Positions 8,840 to 16,388 of a DNA stretch of 64,000 nt are shown piece by piece. This DNA comes from Thermoanaerobacterium xylanolyticum LX-11 (GTDB lineage Bacteria > Bacillota > Thermoanaerobacteria > Thermoanaerobacterales > Thermoanaerobacteraceae). Numbering within the stretch: position 1 is the first letter of the stretch; every line of letters starts with the position of its first letter. The notes beneath the pieces are model-generated. The model worked only from the letters and a program-made list of their open reading frames with translations, was not told where the DNA came from and searched no databases. The stretch spans positions 2,470,359 to 2,534,358 of the forward strand of contig NC_015555.1 of the NCBI RefSeq assembly GCF_000189775.2, written 5' to 3'. The translations under genes were made by a program, and so were the position numbers.

Positions 8840-9511
8840 TCACGCTTCTTTTTCGTCTGTGTCAAATACACTAAGCTCTTTTAATTGTGCAAATTCGAAA
8901 ATTGTAAGAGGCACATCTTGCAAAACCTTTATACATTCCTCAAAGTTGTTTCTCAAATTTATATGGCGCTCAGATAAAATTGCTTCAAGTGATCTATTCT
9001 CCCATTCAGCCCATTTTACAAATCTTTCCCTTTCTCTTATATATTGTCCTTTAACTATATCATCGGTCACCTTGCTCATAACTTCGTCACAGATGAAAAA
9101 ATTACAAACATAATTGCGGTAAACTGGTGGAAGTGTGCAGCCAAAACCGCTTTTCACAAAAGGACAAGCTCTAAAAAATATCGTCTTGTCTTTTATTCCA
9201 ATATCATCATCGTTTGTCTTTATATACTTTTCATATCCTTCCTTGTCAAAATACCCTTTTGCGTGAATGTAATAACTATACACTACTGTTCCTGGATTAT
9301 CAATTATCCTGTTTAGCACATTAAGGCCTTCAGTTGATTTTACCATTCTATGAATATCAACAAGCTCAAACTTCGGAAAATACGAACAGCATCCTCTCAT
9401 CTTAATGCTGCAATAACTTATACCCATTTTGCTTTCGCAGTGATAACATGATGTGCATATATAGCGAGCATATCCATAAGAATCAAATCGTTCTAAACGG
9501 ATTTTATCCAT
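8840..9511 (-). CDS. YkgJ-type cysteine-cluster protein, function unknown
   Basis: A 223-residue soluble protein with an N-terminal cluster of cysteines (YICTSCYHCESKMGISYC, then GCCSYFP) and a second group near the middle (RACPFVKSGFGCTLPP, then NYVCNFFICDE). This CxxC-rich layout resembles the YkgJ/CxxCxxCC family, which is thought to bind Zn or an Fe-S cluster. No catalytic motif is recognisable. It is probably monocistronic, ending at the terminator shared with the DUF1646 gene. Its cellular role cannot be inferred from the context. Confidence 0.7.
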   Translation of the reverse strand: MDKIRLERFDSYGYARYICTSCYHCESKMGISYCSIKMRGCCSYFPKFELVDIHRMVKSTEGLNVLNRIIDNPGTVVYSYYIHAKGYFDKEGYEKYIKTNDDDIGIKDKTIFFRACPFVKSGFGCTLPPVYRNYVCNFFICDEVMSKVTDDIVKGQYIRERERFVKWAEWENRSLEAILSERHINLRNNFEECIKVLQDVPLTIFEFAQLKELSVFDTDEKEA

Positions 9512-9534
9512 TGTATCACCTTTTTGGTAAATTT

Positions 9535-9573
9535 ATAAAAAATTGAGGGTGAGTATTGCGCTCACTCTCAATT
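9535..9573 (-). terminator. Rho-independent terminator after the DUF2892 gene
   Basis: A 13-base-pair stem (9541-9553 with 9561-9573, one G-T pair) and a seven-base loop are followed on the minus strand by a run of T at 9535-9540. It ends transcription of the DUF2892 gene before the YkgJ-like gene. Confidence 0.85.
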
Positions 9574-9585
9574 CTATACAGCATA

Positions 9586-9801
9586 TTAGTTTTTCTTCTC
9601 TGACTTGTCTTCTTTCTTTGCTGTGCTTATGCCAAAAATTCTGTACAGCGGGCAAAAACCAAACGCAGCCGTAAGTATAGGTATTAGTCCAAGGAGTCCC
9701 CAGTATCTGGCATTGCCTTTTAAGATAAATAACAAGAGTAAAAGAATTATTCCGATTACATATCTGACTATTTTGTCAACACTGCCTACATTGGATTTCA
9801 T
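9586..9801 (-). CDS. DUF2892 (YgaP-like inner-membrane) small protein
   Basis: A 71-residue membrane protein of the DUF2892 family. It has the conserved start MKSNVGSVDKIVRYVIGIILL, two transmembrane helices, and the family C-terminal motif FGFCPLYRIFGIST followed by a lysine-rich tail. The single Cys in FCPLY is characteristic; in other species the domain is found with rhodanese and sulfur-handling proteins, but nothing of that kind is adjacent here. A probable promoter (TTGTTT, 17 bases, TATAAT) lies about 30 bases upstream. Confidence 0.88.
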   Translation of the reverse strand: MKSNVGSVDKIVRYVIGIILLLLLFILKGNARYWGLLGLIPILTAAFGFCPLYRIFGISTAKKEDKSEKKN

Positions 9802-10010
9802 GCTAACACCTCCTTTTTCCCTTATCTAATTATAATTATAATCCAAATATTAGAAAAAAACAAATAAATTGCTTGCACTTGTTTGTGTCAAGTAGTTGTT
9901 GGCAAATTTTTTTCTTTAAATTTTATCCGCATAATGTTTAATATGTTGTGAATTTTCATGCAACTATTTTTACTCCATTTTTATCTTCATATTACACCTT
10001 TTATATGACT
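9802..10010. other. Intergenic, AT-rich, no gene seen
   Basis: This stretch holds the DUF2892 promoter region near its left end, with an imperfect inverted repeat CTTG..CAAG around 9875-9895 that could be an operator. No coding sequence is recognisable. It marks the junction between the backbone and the transposon-rich region. Confidence 0.5.
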
Positions 10011-10204
10011 TTTAATTCACTTAAACATTTGTATCTGAGTATTTCTCTTATTGCTTTTCGACTATTTGTCATTGCACAACCTTCAAACGGCATACCGCCT
10101 CTTTGCATGTGATATGTCTTTGCTTTTTTCTGCTTTTTGTTTACATCCGCTGCTGATAATTTTATTTCTTCTTTTATCTCTGCTAATTTTTCTCTGGTAC
10201 TATG
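10011..10204 (-). pseudogene. C-terminal remnant of a transposase, probably ISLre2-type
   Basis: An open minus-strand segment of about 64 codons encodes a basic peptide containing YHMQRGGMPFEGCAMTNSRK and ending before TAA at 10011. It has no start codon. It ends a few bases from the left end of the IS3 element, and an ISLre2 transposase N-terminus lies on the other side of that element in the same orientation. I infer that both are parts of one ISLre2 gene with the middle lost, but the family of this C-terminal piece is uncertain. Confidence 0.4.
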
Positions 10205-10308
10205 TCAAGAAAAAGTACAAATTAAAATGAGCAAGTTATTCCTTAGTATTTTCGTACGTATTAAATTATGAATTTCAAGCAGAGAATATCTTTATGCATA
10301 TTTATTAC

Positions 10309-11208
10309 TTACCCAATTAGTTTTATTGCCTTCTTCAAGTATTGTGCTTCATACTGATCTGGCGATTTATAGTCGCAGTGGCTATGAGTTCGCACAGTGT
10401 TATAAAAGGTCTCAATATATTCAAACACTAGCTTTCTAGCATGATCATAATCTCTGATTTTATATAGATTTAGCCATTCACGTTTAATTAGTGAATGAAA
10501 GGACTCTATGCAGGCGTTATCCCAAGGACACCCCTTCTTCGAGTAACTGAGTGTTTTTTGATGCAGCTTTCTGGTATTCCTTCGATACATACTGACTTCC
10601 ACGATCACTGTGGATAACTAGTGGGTTAGTTAACTTTCTAGTTGCCTTTGCTTTATTTATGGTATCTAAAACACATGATACCTCTAGTGTTTTGGAAAGT
10701 GTCCACGCTATAATTTTCCGTGAATATAATCCATGATACTGGTCAGGTATACAAATCCATCTACAGTCCAGATATATGTTATATCAGTACACCAGACTGC
10801 ATTGGGAGAGTCCGGATTGAACTGTTGCTGTAAAATGTTCTCAAGAGAACTACTGAAGTTTGAGTTACGTGTTGTAACTGTATAAGGCTTGATATACCTT
10901 GCTTTTAAGCCTATTTCCTTCATATATTTACCTACAGTTCTTTCTGAGATGACCTCCCCAGCTTTATGTAGTTCCTTTGTAATTTTTGGAGCTCCGTAAA
11001 TATCATGAGACTTTGCATGGATTTCACGAATTTTGTCCTGGACAGATTCTTTCCTTAGCTGCTGTTTTGATGGTTTGCGCTTTAACCAAGAGTTATAACC
11101 GGACCTGGAAACGCCTAAATAGCGCAGCATTCCGCTGACAGAAACGCGGCGTTTCCCTTTGGAAGCTTCACACTTGCGATAGACTTCAAGATAAATCGCC
11201 TCTGTCAT
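10309..11208 (-). pseudogene. IS3-family transposase OrfB (DDE), broken by two frameshifts
   Basis: The 5' two thirds (10708-11208) encode the HTH_21-like region (DIYGAPKITKELHKAGEVISER) and the start of the rve domain, including the first catalytic Asp in VWCTDITYIWTVDGF. Near 10727 a single missing base shifts the frame; the next section reads ...VIHSDRGSQYVSKEYQKAA with the second Asp. A second missing base in an A run near 10587 shifts again to GCPWDNACIESFHSLIKREW, which contains the catalytic Glu. All three DDE residues survive but in three frames, so the gene should be inactive. Its ATG overlaps the orfA stop. Confidence 0.88.
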
Positions 11209-11492
11209 TTTCCCAGAATGCTGATGGCTTTTTTTAGTACATCAAGTGCATCCTTTGCATCGCGTAATTCTCTCTGTAGCCTAGCATTTTCTTTTTCTAC
11301 GTCAGAAGCATAGTTGCCAGAACCACGAGTTGGGATTGTTCCGTTATTGGTGCTATAAATCCTAACCCACTTGCTAAGAGTGCTATAACCTACGCCAAGG
11401 TTTTCTGCACACCCTCGAAGTCCTAAATCCTTATGGTCAAAGTAATACTCGACAGCTTCCTCCTTAAATTGTTGATCATGTTGTTTTGCCAT
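11205..11492 (-). CDS. IS3-family transposase OrfA (HTH_Tnp_1)
   Basis: A 95-residue DNA-binding subunit. MAKQHDQQFKEEAVEYYFDH begins a helix-turn-helix (LGLRGCAENLGVGYSTLSKW) and the C-terminus is a leucine-zipper-like coiled coil (EKENARLQRELRDAKDALDV). I chose ATG at 11492 because GGGGGAA lies just upstream; longer open reading upstream runs into the terminal repeat. OrfA and OrfB normally make the active transposase by frameshifting; OrfB here is broken. Confidence 0.85.
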   Translation of the reverse strand: MAKQHDQQFKEEAVEYYFDHKDLGLRGCAENLGVGYSTLSKWVRIYSTNNGTIPTRGSGNYASDVEKENARLQRELRDAKDALDVLKKAISILGK

Positions 11493-11562
11493 GAGAAGTT
11501 CCCCCATTCTTTCTATATTTATTGTAATACTTGTGCGGAACTTTCTCAATTCAACTTGTACT

Positions 11563-11899
11563 ATTTATATTCTACCATCAATTTTTTTGATATATGCCCT
11601 ATTGTATCCATTTTTAAATACTCATCTAAAAGATAAACATATTCTTTTTTTCCTTCACTATTTATATGTTCATAAATTCTTTTATCAAATTCAACAGTGC
11701 CCATAATTGTCTTTATGTTTGTATGCTTTTTACCTTTACACCTATATTCTTTTTTGTCCCTTTTTTCTAGTAACATATCATCTATTTCCATAAGGATTTG
11801 AGCTATTATTTTGCAAGCTTCTTCGCAGACTAATTTGTAAATTTTTACTTCTAAATCCTTGAAATTTATTTCATTTTCGTTTAAACTTAATTTGAACAT
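11563..11899 (-). pseudogene. ISLre2-family transposase, N-terminal fragment
   Basis: About 110 codons of an ISLre2 (UPF0236-type) transposase: ACKIIAQILMEIDDMLLEKR, then the conserved YRCKGKKHTNIKTIMGTVEF and a KEYVYLLDEYL segment. ATG at 11899 follows AGAGGTG by five bases. The frame is cut by the right end of the IS3 element at about 11562, and the remaining 300-odd residues are missing apart from a possible tail at 10011-10204. Confidence 0.8.
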
Positions 11900-11966
11900 G
11901 TAATCACCTCTATAACGCTTTTTTGTTTTTTCTATTTAAACATTATAGCGGATGATTCATGTAAGT

Positions 11967-11996
11967 GGAAGGTATCTTTTGGATGCCTTCCTTTTT
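11967..11996. terminator. Hairpin terminator near the ISLre2 end
   Basis: GGAAGGTATC (11967-11976) pairs with GATGCCTTCC (11982-11991) over a five-base loop and is followed by T5 on the plus strand. It lies near the outer end of the ISLre2 remnant and just before the truncated left end of the first IS110 copy, and probably blocks read-through into the element. Confidence 0.65.
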
Positions 11997-12039
11997 CTAT
12001 TTTTTACCGCCTACTAAAATTATACACTAAGAAAAGACA

Positions 12040-13265
12040 TTAATTGTAGGTGTAGACATTGCTAAAGAGACACATCACGCTAGAGCTTTTGATTTTAGAG
12101 GAATAGAATACGGTAAGCGTATTGAATTTAGCAATGACATTGATGGAATGGAAAAATTCTTTAAATGGGCTGTAGAAATTATGAATAAAAGCAACAAAGA
12201 GCATTTGATGGTTGGTATGGAACCAACGGGACATTATTGGCTTTGCTTTGCACAGTTTCTTAGAGATAAGAACCATAAGGTGGTATTGGTAAATCCATTC
12301 CACGTAAAAAGAAGTAAAGAATTTGATGACAACTCGCCAACTAAAAATGACAGGAAAGACCCTAAGACAATTGCAATGCTAGTTAAAGATGGAAGATATG
12401 TTGAACCTAATATACCTGATGGTATATACAGCGAGCTTAGAATTGCAGTAGACATAAGGGAAATGCTTACAAAGGACTTAAACAAGATAAAAAACCGGGT
12501 TGCAAGATGGCTTGATATATATTTCCCTGAGTTTAATAAAGTTTTTGCAGATTGGGAAGGGAAATAACATTAAAGGAATTTCCAACGCCTGTAAAGATAA
12601 TAGGTATTAGAGCTGAGGAAATACTTGCAGCTTGGAAGAAAGAAGTTAATCGTGCTGTAGGTATAAAGAGGGCTTTAAAGCTTATAGAAGCTGCGAGTCA
12701 AAGTGTTGGTAAAAGAGATGGCATTGAAATGGCAGAGATAGAGATAAAAATTATACTTGAACAGTACGAAATGATAGTAAAGCAGATTAAAGAAATAGAA
12801 AGCAAAATAGAAGAGCTTTTTATGCAAGTACCTGATGCTAGTGAAATGCTAGGTATAAGAGGTGTAGGAGTAATAACAGCAGCAACATTTATTGCTGAAG
12901 TTGGCGATATAACAAGATATGAGCATCCAAAGCAAATCCAGAAGTTTGCTGGTTACAATCTGGTTGAGAATAGTTCAGGGCAGCATAAAGGGCAAACCAC
13001 CATAAGCAAAAGAGGAAGAAGGAGACTAAGAAGTGCTTTATACAAAATGATGATGCCCATACTTGCAAACAACAAAGAATTTCAGGAATTACACAAATAC
13101 TACACCACAAGAAAAGAAAACCCGCTAAAAAAGAAACAGTCCATAATAGTTTTATGCTGCAAGTTGATCAGAGTATTTTTTGCCATACTGAAAAAAGGAG
13201 TAAAATACGACGGAAATAAGATGTTAAGAGACATAAAAAGACCAGAGATTAGGAATGCTGCATAA
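12040..13265 (+). pseudogene. IS110-family DEDD recombinase, 5'-truncated and frameshifted
   Basis: The first frame (to 12567) begins inside the DEDD domain with VGVDIAKETHHARAFDFRG, then GMEPTGHYW and NDRKDPKTIAML, giving the D-E-D-D set. The second frame (12552-13265) carries the C-terminal Transposase_20 domain with the serine region ENSSGQHKGQTTISKRGRRR. The frames meet at about 12555 in the run GGGAAGGGAAAT; one added or removed base would join them as ADWEGEITLKEF. The start codon and first residues are lost. The same frame break is present in copy 2. Confidence 0.88.
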
Positions 13266-13268
13266 ATT

Positions 13269-13407
13269 GCACCGCCGTGGTGATGATACACCGCAGTCAC
13301 TCGTCAGTCAAGGGCAAGGACCACGTCTCAGCTTTGCTGCGTTTCACTTCACAAAGCTAACCCTTGACAGCCTCGCTCCTGCGATGGTTTGAATAATTAA
13401 GCGGTGC
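13269..13407 (+). ncRNA. Structured 3' non-coding RNA segment of IS110 copy 1, candidate bridge RNA
   Basis: Directly after the recombinase stop codon lies a GC-richer segment with three nested stems: GCACCGC (13269-13275) with GCGGTGC (13401-13407), GTCAAGGG (13307-13314) with CCCTTGAC (13361-13368), and AGCTTTG (13330-13336) with CAAAGCT (13352-13358). A further 380 bases of non-coding sequence complete the element. IS110-family elements encode a bridge RNA in a non-coding end, on the 3' side in the IS1111 branch as I recall it. The assignment is inferred from position and structure; target- and donor-binding loops have not been identified. Confidence 0.4.
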
Positions 13408-13793
13408 CAAAAATAAGACAAATAAAGTTAAAAACTCAATTTAAAAATTCGAAGATTGACAAAGAGAGCCGGAATTGTCAGGTTGGTAATTTCACCATAA
13501 GGGCATAAGACCCAGCAATGGAGCATAACTGACATCCACCTCATGTAAGGCAGAACGAAGGAATTAAGGACAAAGATCCTGTGAGACATGGGAGGGTATG
13601 CCACATGAGCTTAAGTGGAAACCATAGGCCAAAATATGGAAAAACAATAGAAGCTTATTTAGGTTACCTACCACATGTAAAATTCATGAATAAATAGCAT
13701 TGATATACATGAGGGCTTCTTTGAAGATTGTGAGAATCTGAGAATGAGTGAGATATTAAAAGAAAATCAAAGATTATAGAGGGAGGGATTTAG

Positions 13794-14615
13794 ATGAATA
13801 ATATTAATGTGTTGAATTTTTCTACTAGCGATGAAAAATTTAAAGCCAGTGGATTGGCACCGGTCATCGGATACGAACCGTGGTCACTTAGAACAATTGA
13901 AAGTGTAAAGCAATCAATAGCTGAAGGAATTCCGGTATTGATCAGGTTGCATTCTGCTGCTGATTATCCTTGCGTAAACTATGAGCAGGGTTATAAACTA
14001 GATAGAGAATCACATGCAGTCATGATTGTTGGTTATGATGATGAAGAAGAAATGTTTGATATTGTAGATCCTTGGCAGAAGGCATGGGGAGGTGAATATG
14101 GCGGACTTGAAAGACTCCCTTATGATGAAATATTTAATGTATGGACCGTTAACTGTTCATTGGATAAGGCAACCAGATTGTCACCACCGACAAAAGAAGT
14201 CGAAAAAATTGTTGATGAAAATGGCAATACAAGTGTAAAGTTGATGATTGGATATTACATTCCCAAAGGTTACATTATTGACGAGAAACAGAATGCGTTT
14301 ACTTCTTTCGATATTATCGTCAAGTATGAATATGAGGGATTGGAAAAAAAGTATGAGCATCATTTAAAGGGCAGGTGGAATGTTGGCGAATTGGCAGAAA
14401 TAATTACACCGATTGGGAAAAATATATCCGGGAATGTTAATATTGATTTTCATATTACAGCTACAATTGAAGGCGAACGTCCTTATCATTATAAGGATAA
14501 GATAGAGTTTTCTTTCACTGAGAATATGTATTTTGAAGAAATAATGTTCAATAAGCAAGGTATCCAGAAGAATTTGCATGTAAACAAAAAAAGTTTTGCA
14601 TTTACATTTAATTAA
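13794..14615 (+). CDS. Papain/C39-like peptidase fold protein, N-terminally truncated by IS110
   Basis: A 273-residue protein whose first 130 residues resemble the C-terminal half of a papain/C39-type peptidase: ESVKQSIAEGIPVLIRLHSA, then SHAVMIVGYDDEEEMFDIVDPW, supplying the catalytic His and the following acidic/Asn position. The N-terminal half with the nucleophilic Cys is missing. The second half (about 140-273) is beta-rich and unrecognised. The ribosome-binding site GGGAGGG (13781-13787) is largely provided by the IS110 end, so this reading frame was created by the insertion. In C39/BtrH-like families such proteins process or transfer peptides; proteolytic activity is unlikely here. Confidence 0.55.
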   Translation: MNNINVLNFSTSDEKFKASGLAPVIGYEPWSLRTIESVKQSIAEGIPVLIRLHSAADYPCVNYEQGYKLDRESHAVMIVGYDDEEEMFDIVDPWQKAWGGEYGGLERLPYDEIFNVWTVNCSLDKATRLSPPTKEVEKIVDENGNTSVKLMIGYYIPKGYIIDEKQNAFTSFDIIVKYEYEGLEKKYEHHLKGRWNVGELAEIITPIGKNISGNVNIDFHITATIEGERPYHYKDKIEFSFTENMYFEEIMFNKQGIQKNLHVNKKSFAFTFN

Positions 14616-14651
14616 TTCATATAAGAATATAAAGCAAATATATGTTAGTTT

Positions 14652-14690
14652 TGACGCATTTTAGACCGGCAAGTCTTATGACGCATTTTA
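14652..14690. repeat. Two direct copies of TGACGCATTTTA, possible operator
   Basis: The 12-mer TGACGCATTTTA occurs at 14652-14663 and again at 14679-14690, with the small palindrome AGAC..GTCT between them. A repeat period of 27 bases places the copies on nearly the same DNA face within 2.5 turns. They lie in the 316-base gap between the peptidase-like gene and the beta-propeller gene. A regulator site is plausible but unproven. Confidence 0.4.
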
Positions 14691-14746
14691 TTTGATATTG
14701 TAAAAAATTACTGATATTTCACGTATTTTTGTATACCCTTATATAT

Positions 14747-14818
14747 AAGGAATGGATTTTTTTTCGGTCAGTTGGAGCTCTGTATCCAACTATTGCCGAT
14801 ATAATTCCATCCTTTTTT
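14747..14818 (+). promoter_or_regulatory. Long structured hairpin with T-run upstream of the PQQ-like gene
   Basis: An outer stem (AAGGA-TGGA near 14747-14756 with TCCATCCTT near 14806-14814, one bulged A) encloses CGG/CCG and GTTGGA (14771-14776)/TCCAAC (14784-14789), and a T6 run follows. It could terminate transcription of the peptidase-like gene or act as an attenuator for the next gene. The asymmetric internal loop (TCA against TATTG) is more elaborate than an ordinary terminator. I do not recognise a known riboswitch class. Confidence 0.5.
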
Positions 14819-14931
14819 ATTAATATCTAATATGTATTGGTGCCTATAATGAAAACATGACTCTAAATTAATTCGTGTTTTGTCCATATTTAAGTACAAT
14901 ATAATATTAAATTGAAAGGAAGTATATTAGA

Positions 14932-15635
14932 ATGTTTCGCTCTTATTTAGTTTGCAATAAAAATACAAATATTAATATAGATGTTGAAAATGACTGGAAT
15001 ATGAAGATTCCCGGATTAGTAAAAGTTCCATTTTTTGATTCTGATGAACCTAATGTTGGCTATGTTGTATACTATTCAGAAGTTAAGAGAGTATACGGGA
15101 TAATTAAATACAACGTTTTTACTGGAGAGAAGATTTGGGAAAATAGCGTAATTAATGGTGGGTATGGAACATCATTGGTTTGGAGAAACCTTGTAATTAT
15201 ACTAAAAGGTTTTTGCGGAATTGCGGCATTTGATAAGTTTACAGGTGAGTTTGTTTGGGAAGTCAAATGTAATGCTAGAGTTAGGACATCCCTAAATATT
15301 TCAAATGATTCATTATGGTTTGCTTCGGGTGGAGTTATTAACCAAGTTAATTATAATGGGAAAATATTGAATACCATTAAGCTTGACGGAGCATTTTTCT
15401 TTGGCACTATTTCTTTAAAGAATGACCATATTATTAGCATCGGAACTAAATTTGATGAGAATTCGCAATCATCAAGGTTATATATATGGGGTATAAATAT
15501 AAATGGTGACATTTTATTTGAAACTGATCTGGGAACAAGTCATGTCATAAGCTCAGATACTTCGGGGTTTTGACTGGTAGATGATGATATATTCGCAACT
15601 TGTGGAGAATATATATTTAAACTCAACCACCACCT
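14932..15635 (+). pseudogene. PQQ-type beta-propeller protein, interrupted by a stop codon and by IS200/IS605
   Basis: The 213-codon open frame has repeated beta-propeller blades of the PQQ/BamB type: IKYNVFTGEKIWENSVINGG, then IAAFDKFTGEFVWEVKC and YNGKILNTIKLDG. At 15571 a TGA interrupts the frame, which continues as LVDDDIFATCGEYIFKL until the IS200/IS605 element begins. Past that element (about 16216-16297) an open tail with TLSSPAKNLEELKKYELNQ ends in TAA and may be the rest of the gene. No signal peptide is visible. The neighbours suggest a former role in a peptide or natural-product export locus. Confidence 0.65.
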
Positions 15636-16215
15636 GCTAAAGCAGGTGGGTTGGATATGCCGCTTAAGCAGCTTAAAACTCGCCTAAAGTAAAATTATCA
15701 TTCTTTTGATTTTCTTCTATGTCTTGATTTTGTATATACTCTATTATCACTTCATCTGTTACATTGCCACTACTTGCTGCAAAATATCCTCGTGCCCATA
15801 AATGTTGTCCCCAAAATTGTTTGTTAAGCTCCTTATTCTCCATTAGCAGCTTTCTCGAACTATATCCTTTTATATATTGCACTAGCTTACTTACTGACAA
15901 ATGTGGTGGTGCCGACACTAGTATATGTATATGATCTTTTGATACATGTCCTGATAATATTTCTACTTCATTATTTTTGCATACCATTCTTATTAGTTCT
16001 CTTGTCCTTTCAGCTATTTTCCCAACCAATACCGGTTTTCTATATTTTGTTATCCATACTATATGATATTTTAGATCATATGTAGCATGTGACGACTTTC
16101 TATAATTTTGCATATTTATCACCTCTAGTTTATTTTTTACTAGAAGTGATTATTTATTTTTATTCGTTGACCTAAAGGTTTCAGCTTAAGCTGAGGGATT
16201 TAACCCCATTATACA
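15624..16215 (-). mobile_element. IS200/IS605-family element with tnpA only
   Basis: A single tnpA gene is bracketed by subterminal hairpins rather than terminal inverted repeats: CCACCTGCT (15630-15638) with AGCAGGTGG (15641-15649) at one end, and the palindrome TCAGCTTAAGCTGA (16181-16194) plus a GGG/CCC mini-stem at the other. Such imperfect palindromes are what TnpA recognises. No tnpB is present, giving the IS200 type. Exact ends are estimated from the hairpins; the element splits the beta-propeller gene. Confidence 0.8.
15673..16113 (-). CDS. tnpA: IS200/IS605 TnpA Y1 HUH transposase
   Basis: A 146-residue single-strand transposase. The HUH metal motif is visible in GHVSKDHIHILVSAPP and the catalytic tyrosine in TDEVIIEYIQNQ near the C-terminal third. 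The start MQNYRKSSHATYDLKYHIVW is the family start; ATG at 16113 follows AGAGGTG by six bases. The frame is intact, so the element may still be active. Confidence 0.95.
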   Translation of the reverse strand: MQNYRKSSHATYDLKYHIVWITKYRKPVLVGKIAERTRELIRMVCKNNEVEILSGHVSKDHIHILVSAPPHLSVSKLVQYIKGYSSRKLLMENKELNKQFWGQHLWARGYFAASSGNVTDEVIIEYIQNQDIEENQKNDNFTLGEF

Positions 16216-16297
16216 GACATTAAGCAGTCCTGCGAAGAACTTGGAAGAACTCAAGAAATATGAGTTAAATCAGGACATAGAGTTAAATTTAAAGGAA
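16216..16297 (+). pseudogene. Probable 3' tail of the split beta-propeller gene
   Basis: After the IS200/IS605 end an open frame without a start codon reads TLSSPAKNLEELKKYELNQ and stops at TAA near 16297. It is in the same orientation as the beta-propeller gene and ends about 90 bases before the ABC transporter. I infer that it is that gene's C-terminus; the alternative is an unrelated short open stretch. Confidence 0.35.
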
Positions 16298-16388
16298 TAA
16301 ATAGTAAATTGGTCACTCAATTGGCAAAATCAATAATCTGCAGTGTCTTTCTAAAATACGGAAAATTACAGAAAGGATATGATGGCAA

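Larger units (their letters stand above)
10214..11562 (-). mobile_element. IS3-family insertion sequence (inserted in an ISLre2 remnant)
   Basis: The element is bounded by imperfect terminal inverted repeats that both begin AGTACAA when read inward: 10214-10237 on the left and about 11539-11562 on the right, matching at about 19 of 24 positions. Inside are orfA and a frameshifted orfB, both on the minus strand. It interrupts the ISLre2 transposase after about 110 codons. No clear target-site duplication is visible, which fits an old insertion with later change at the ends. Confidence 0.8.
12030..13786 (+). mobile_element. IS110-family element, copy 1 (left end truncated)
   Basis: This 1757-base segment is repeated almost perfectly, in inverted orientation, at 22162-23918; I saw two single-base differences. 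Copy 1 lacks the upstream region and the first roughly 40 codons of the recombinase that copy 2 retains; homology starts at 12030. It contains the recombinase in two frames plus a 520-base 3' non-coding part. The right end is placed at 13786, where the two copies diverge, seven bases before the ATG of the next gene. Confidence 0.85.

Noticed and set aside
12552..12567. Programmed -1 frameshifting in the IS110 recombinase
   Set aside because: No X XXY YYZ heptamer is in the correct phase; GGG-AAA could slip only with first-position mismatches. Kept as a possibility, not a claim.
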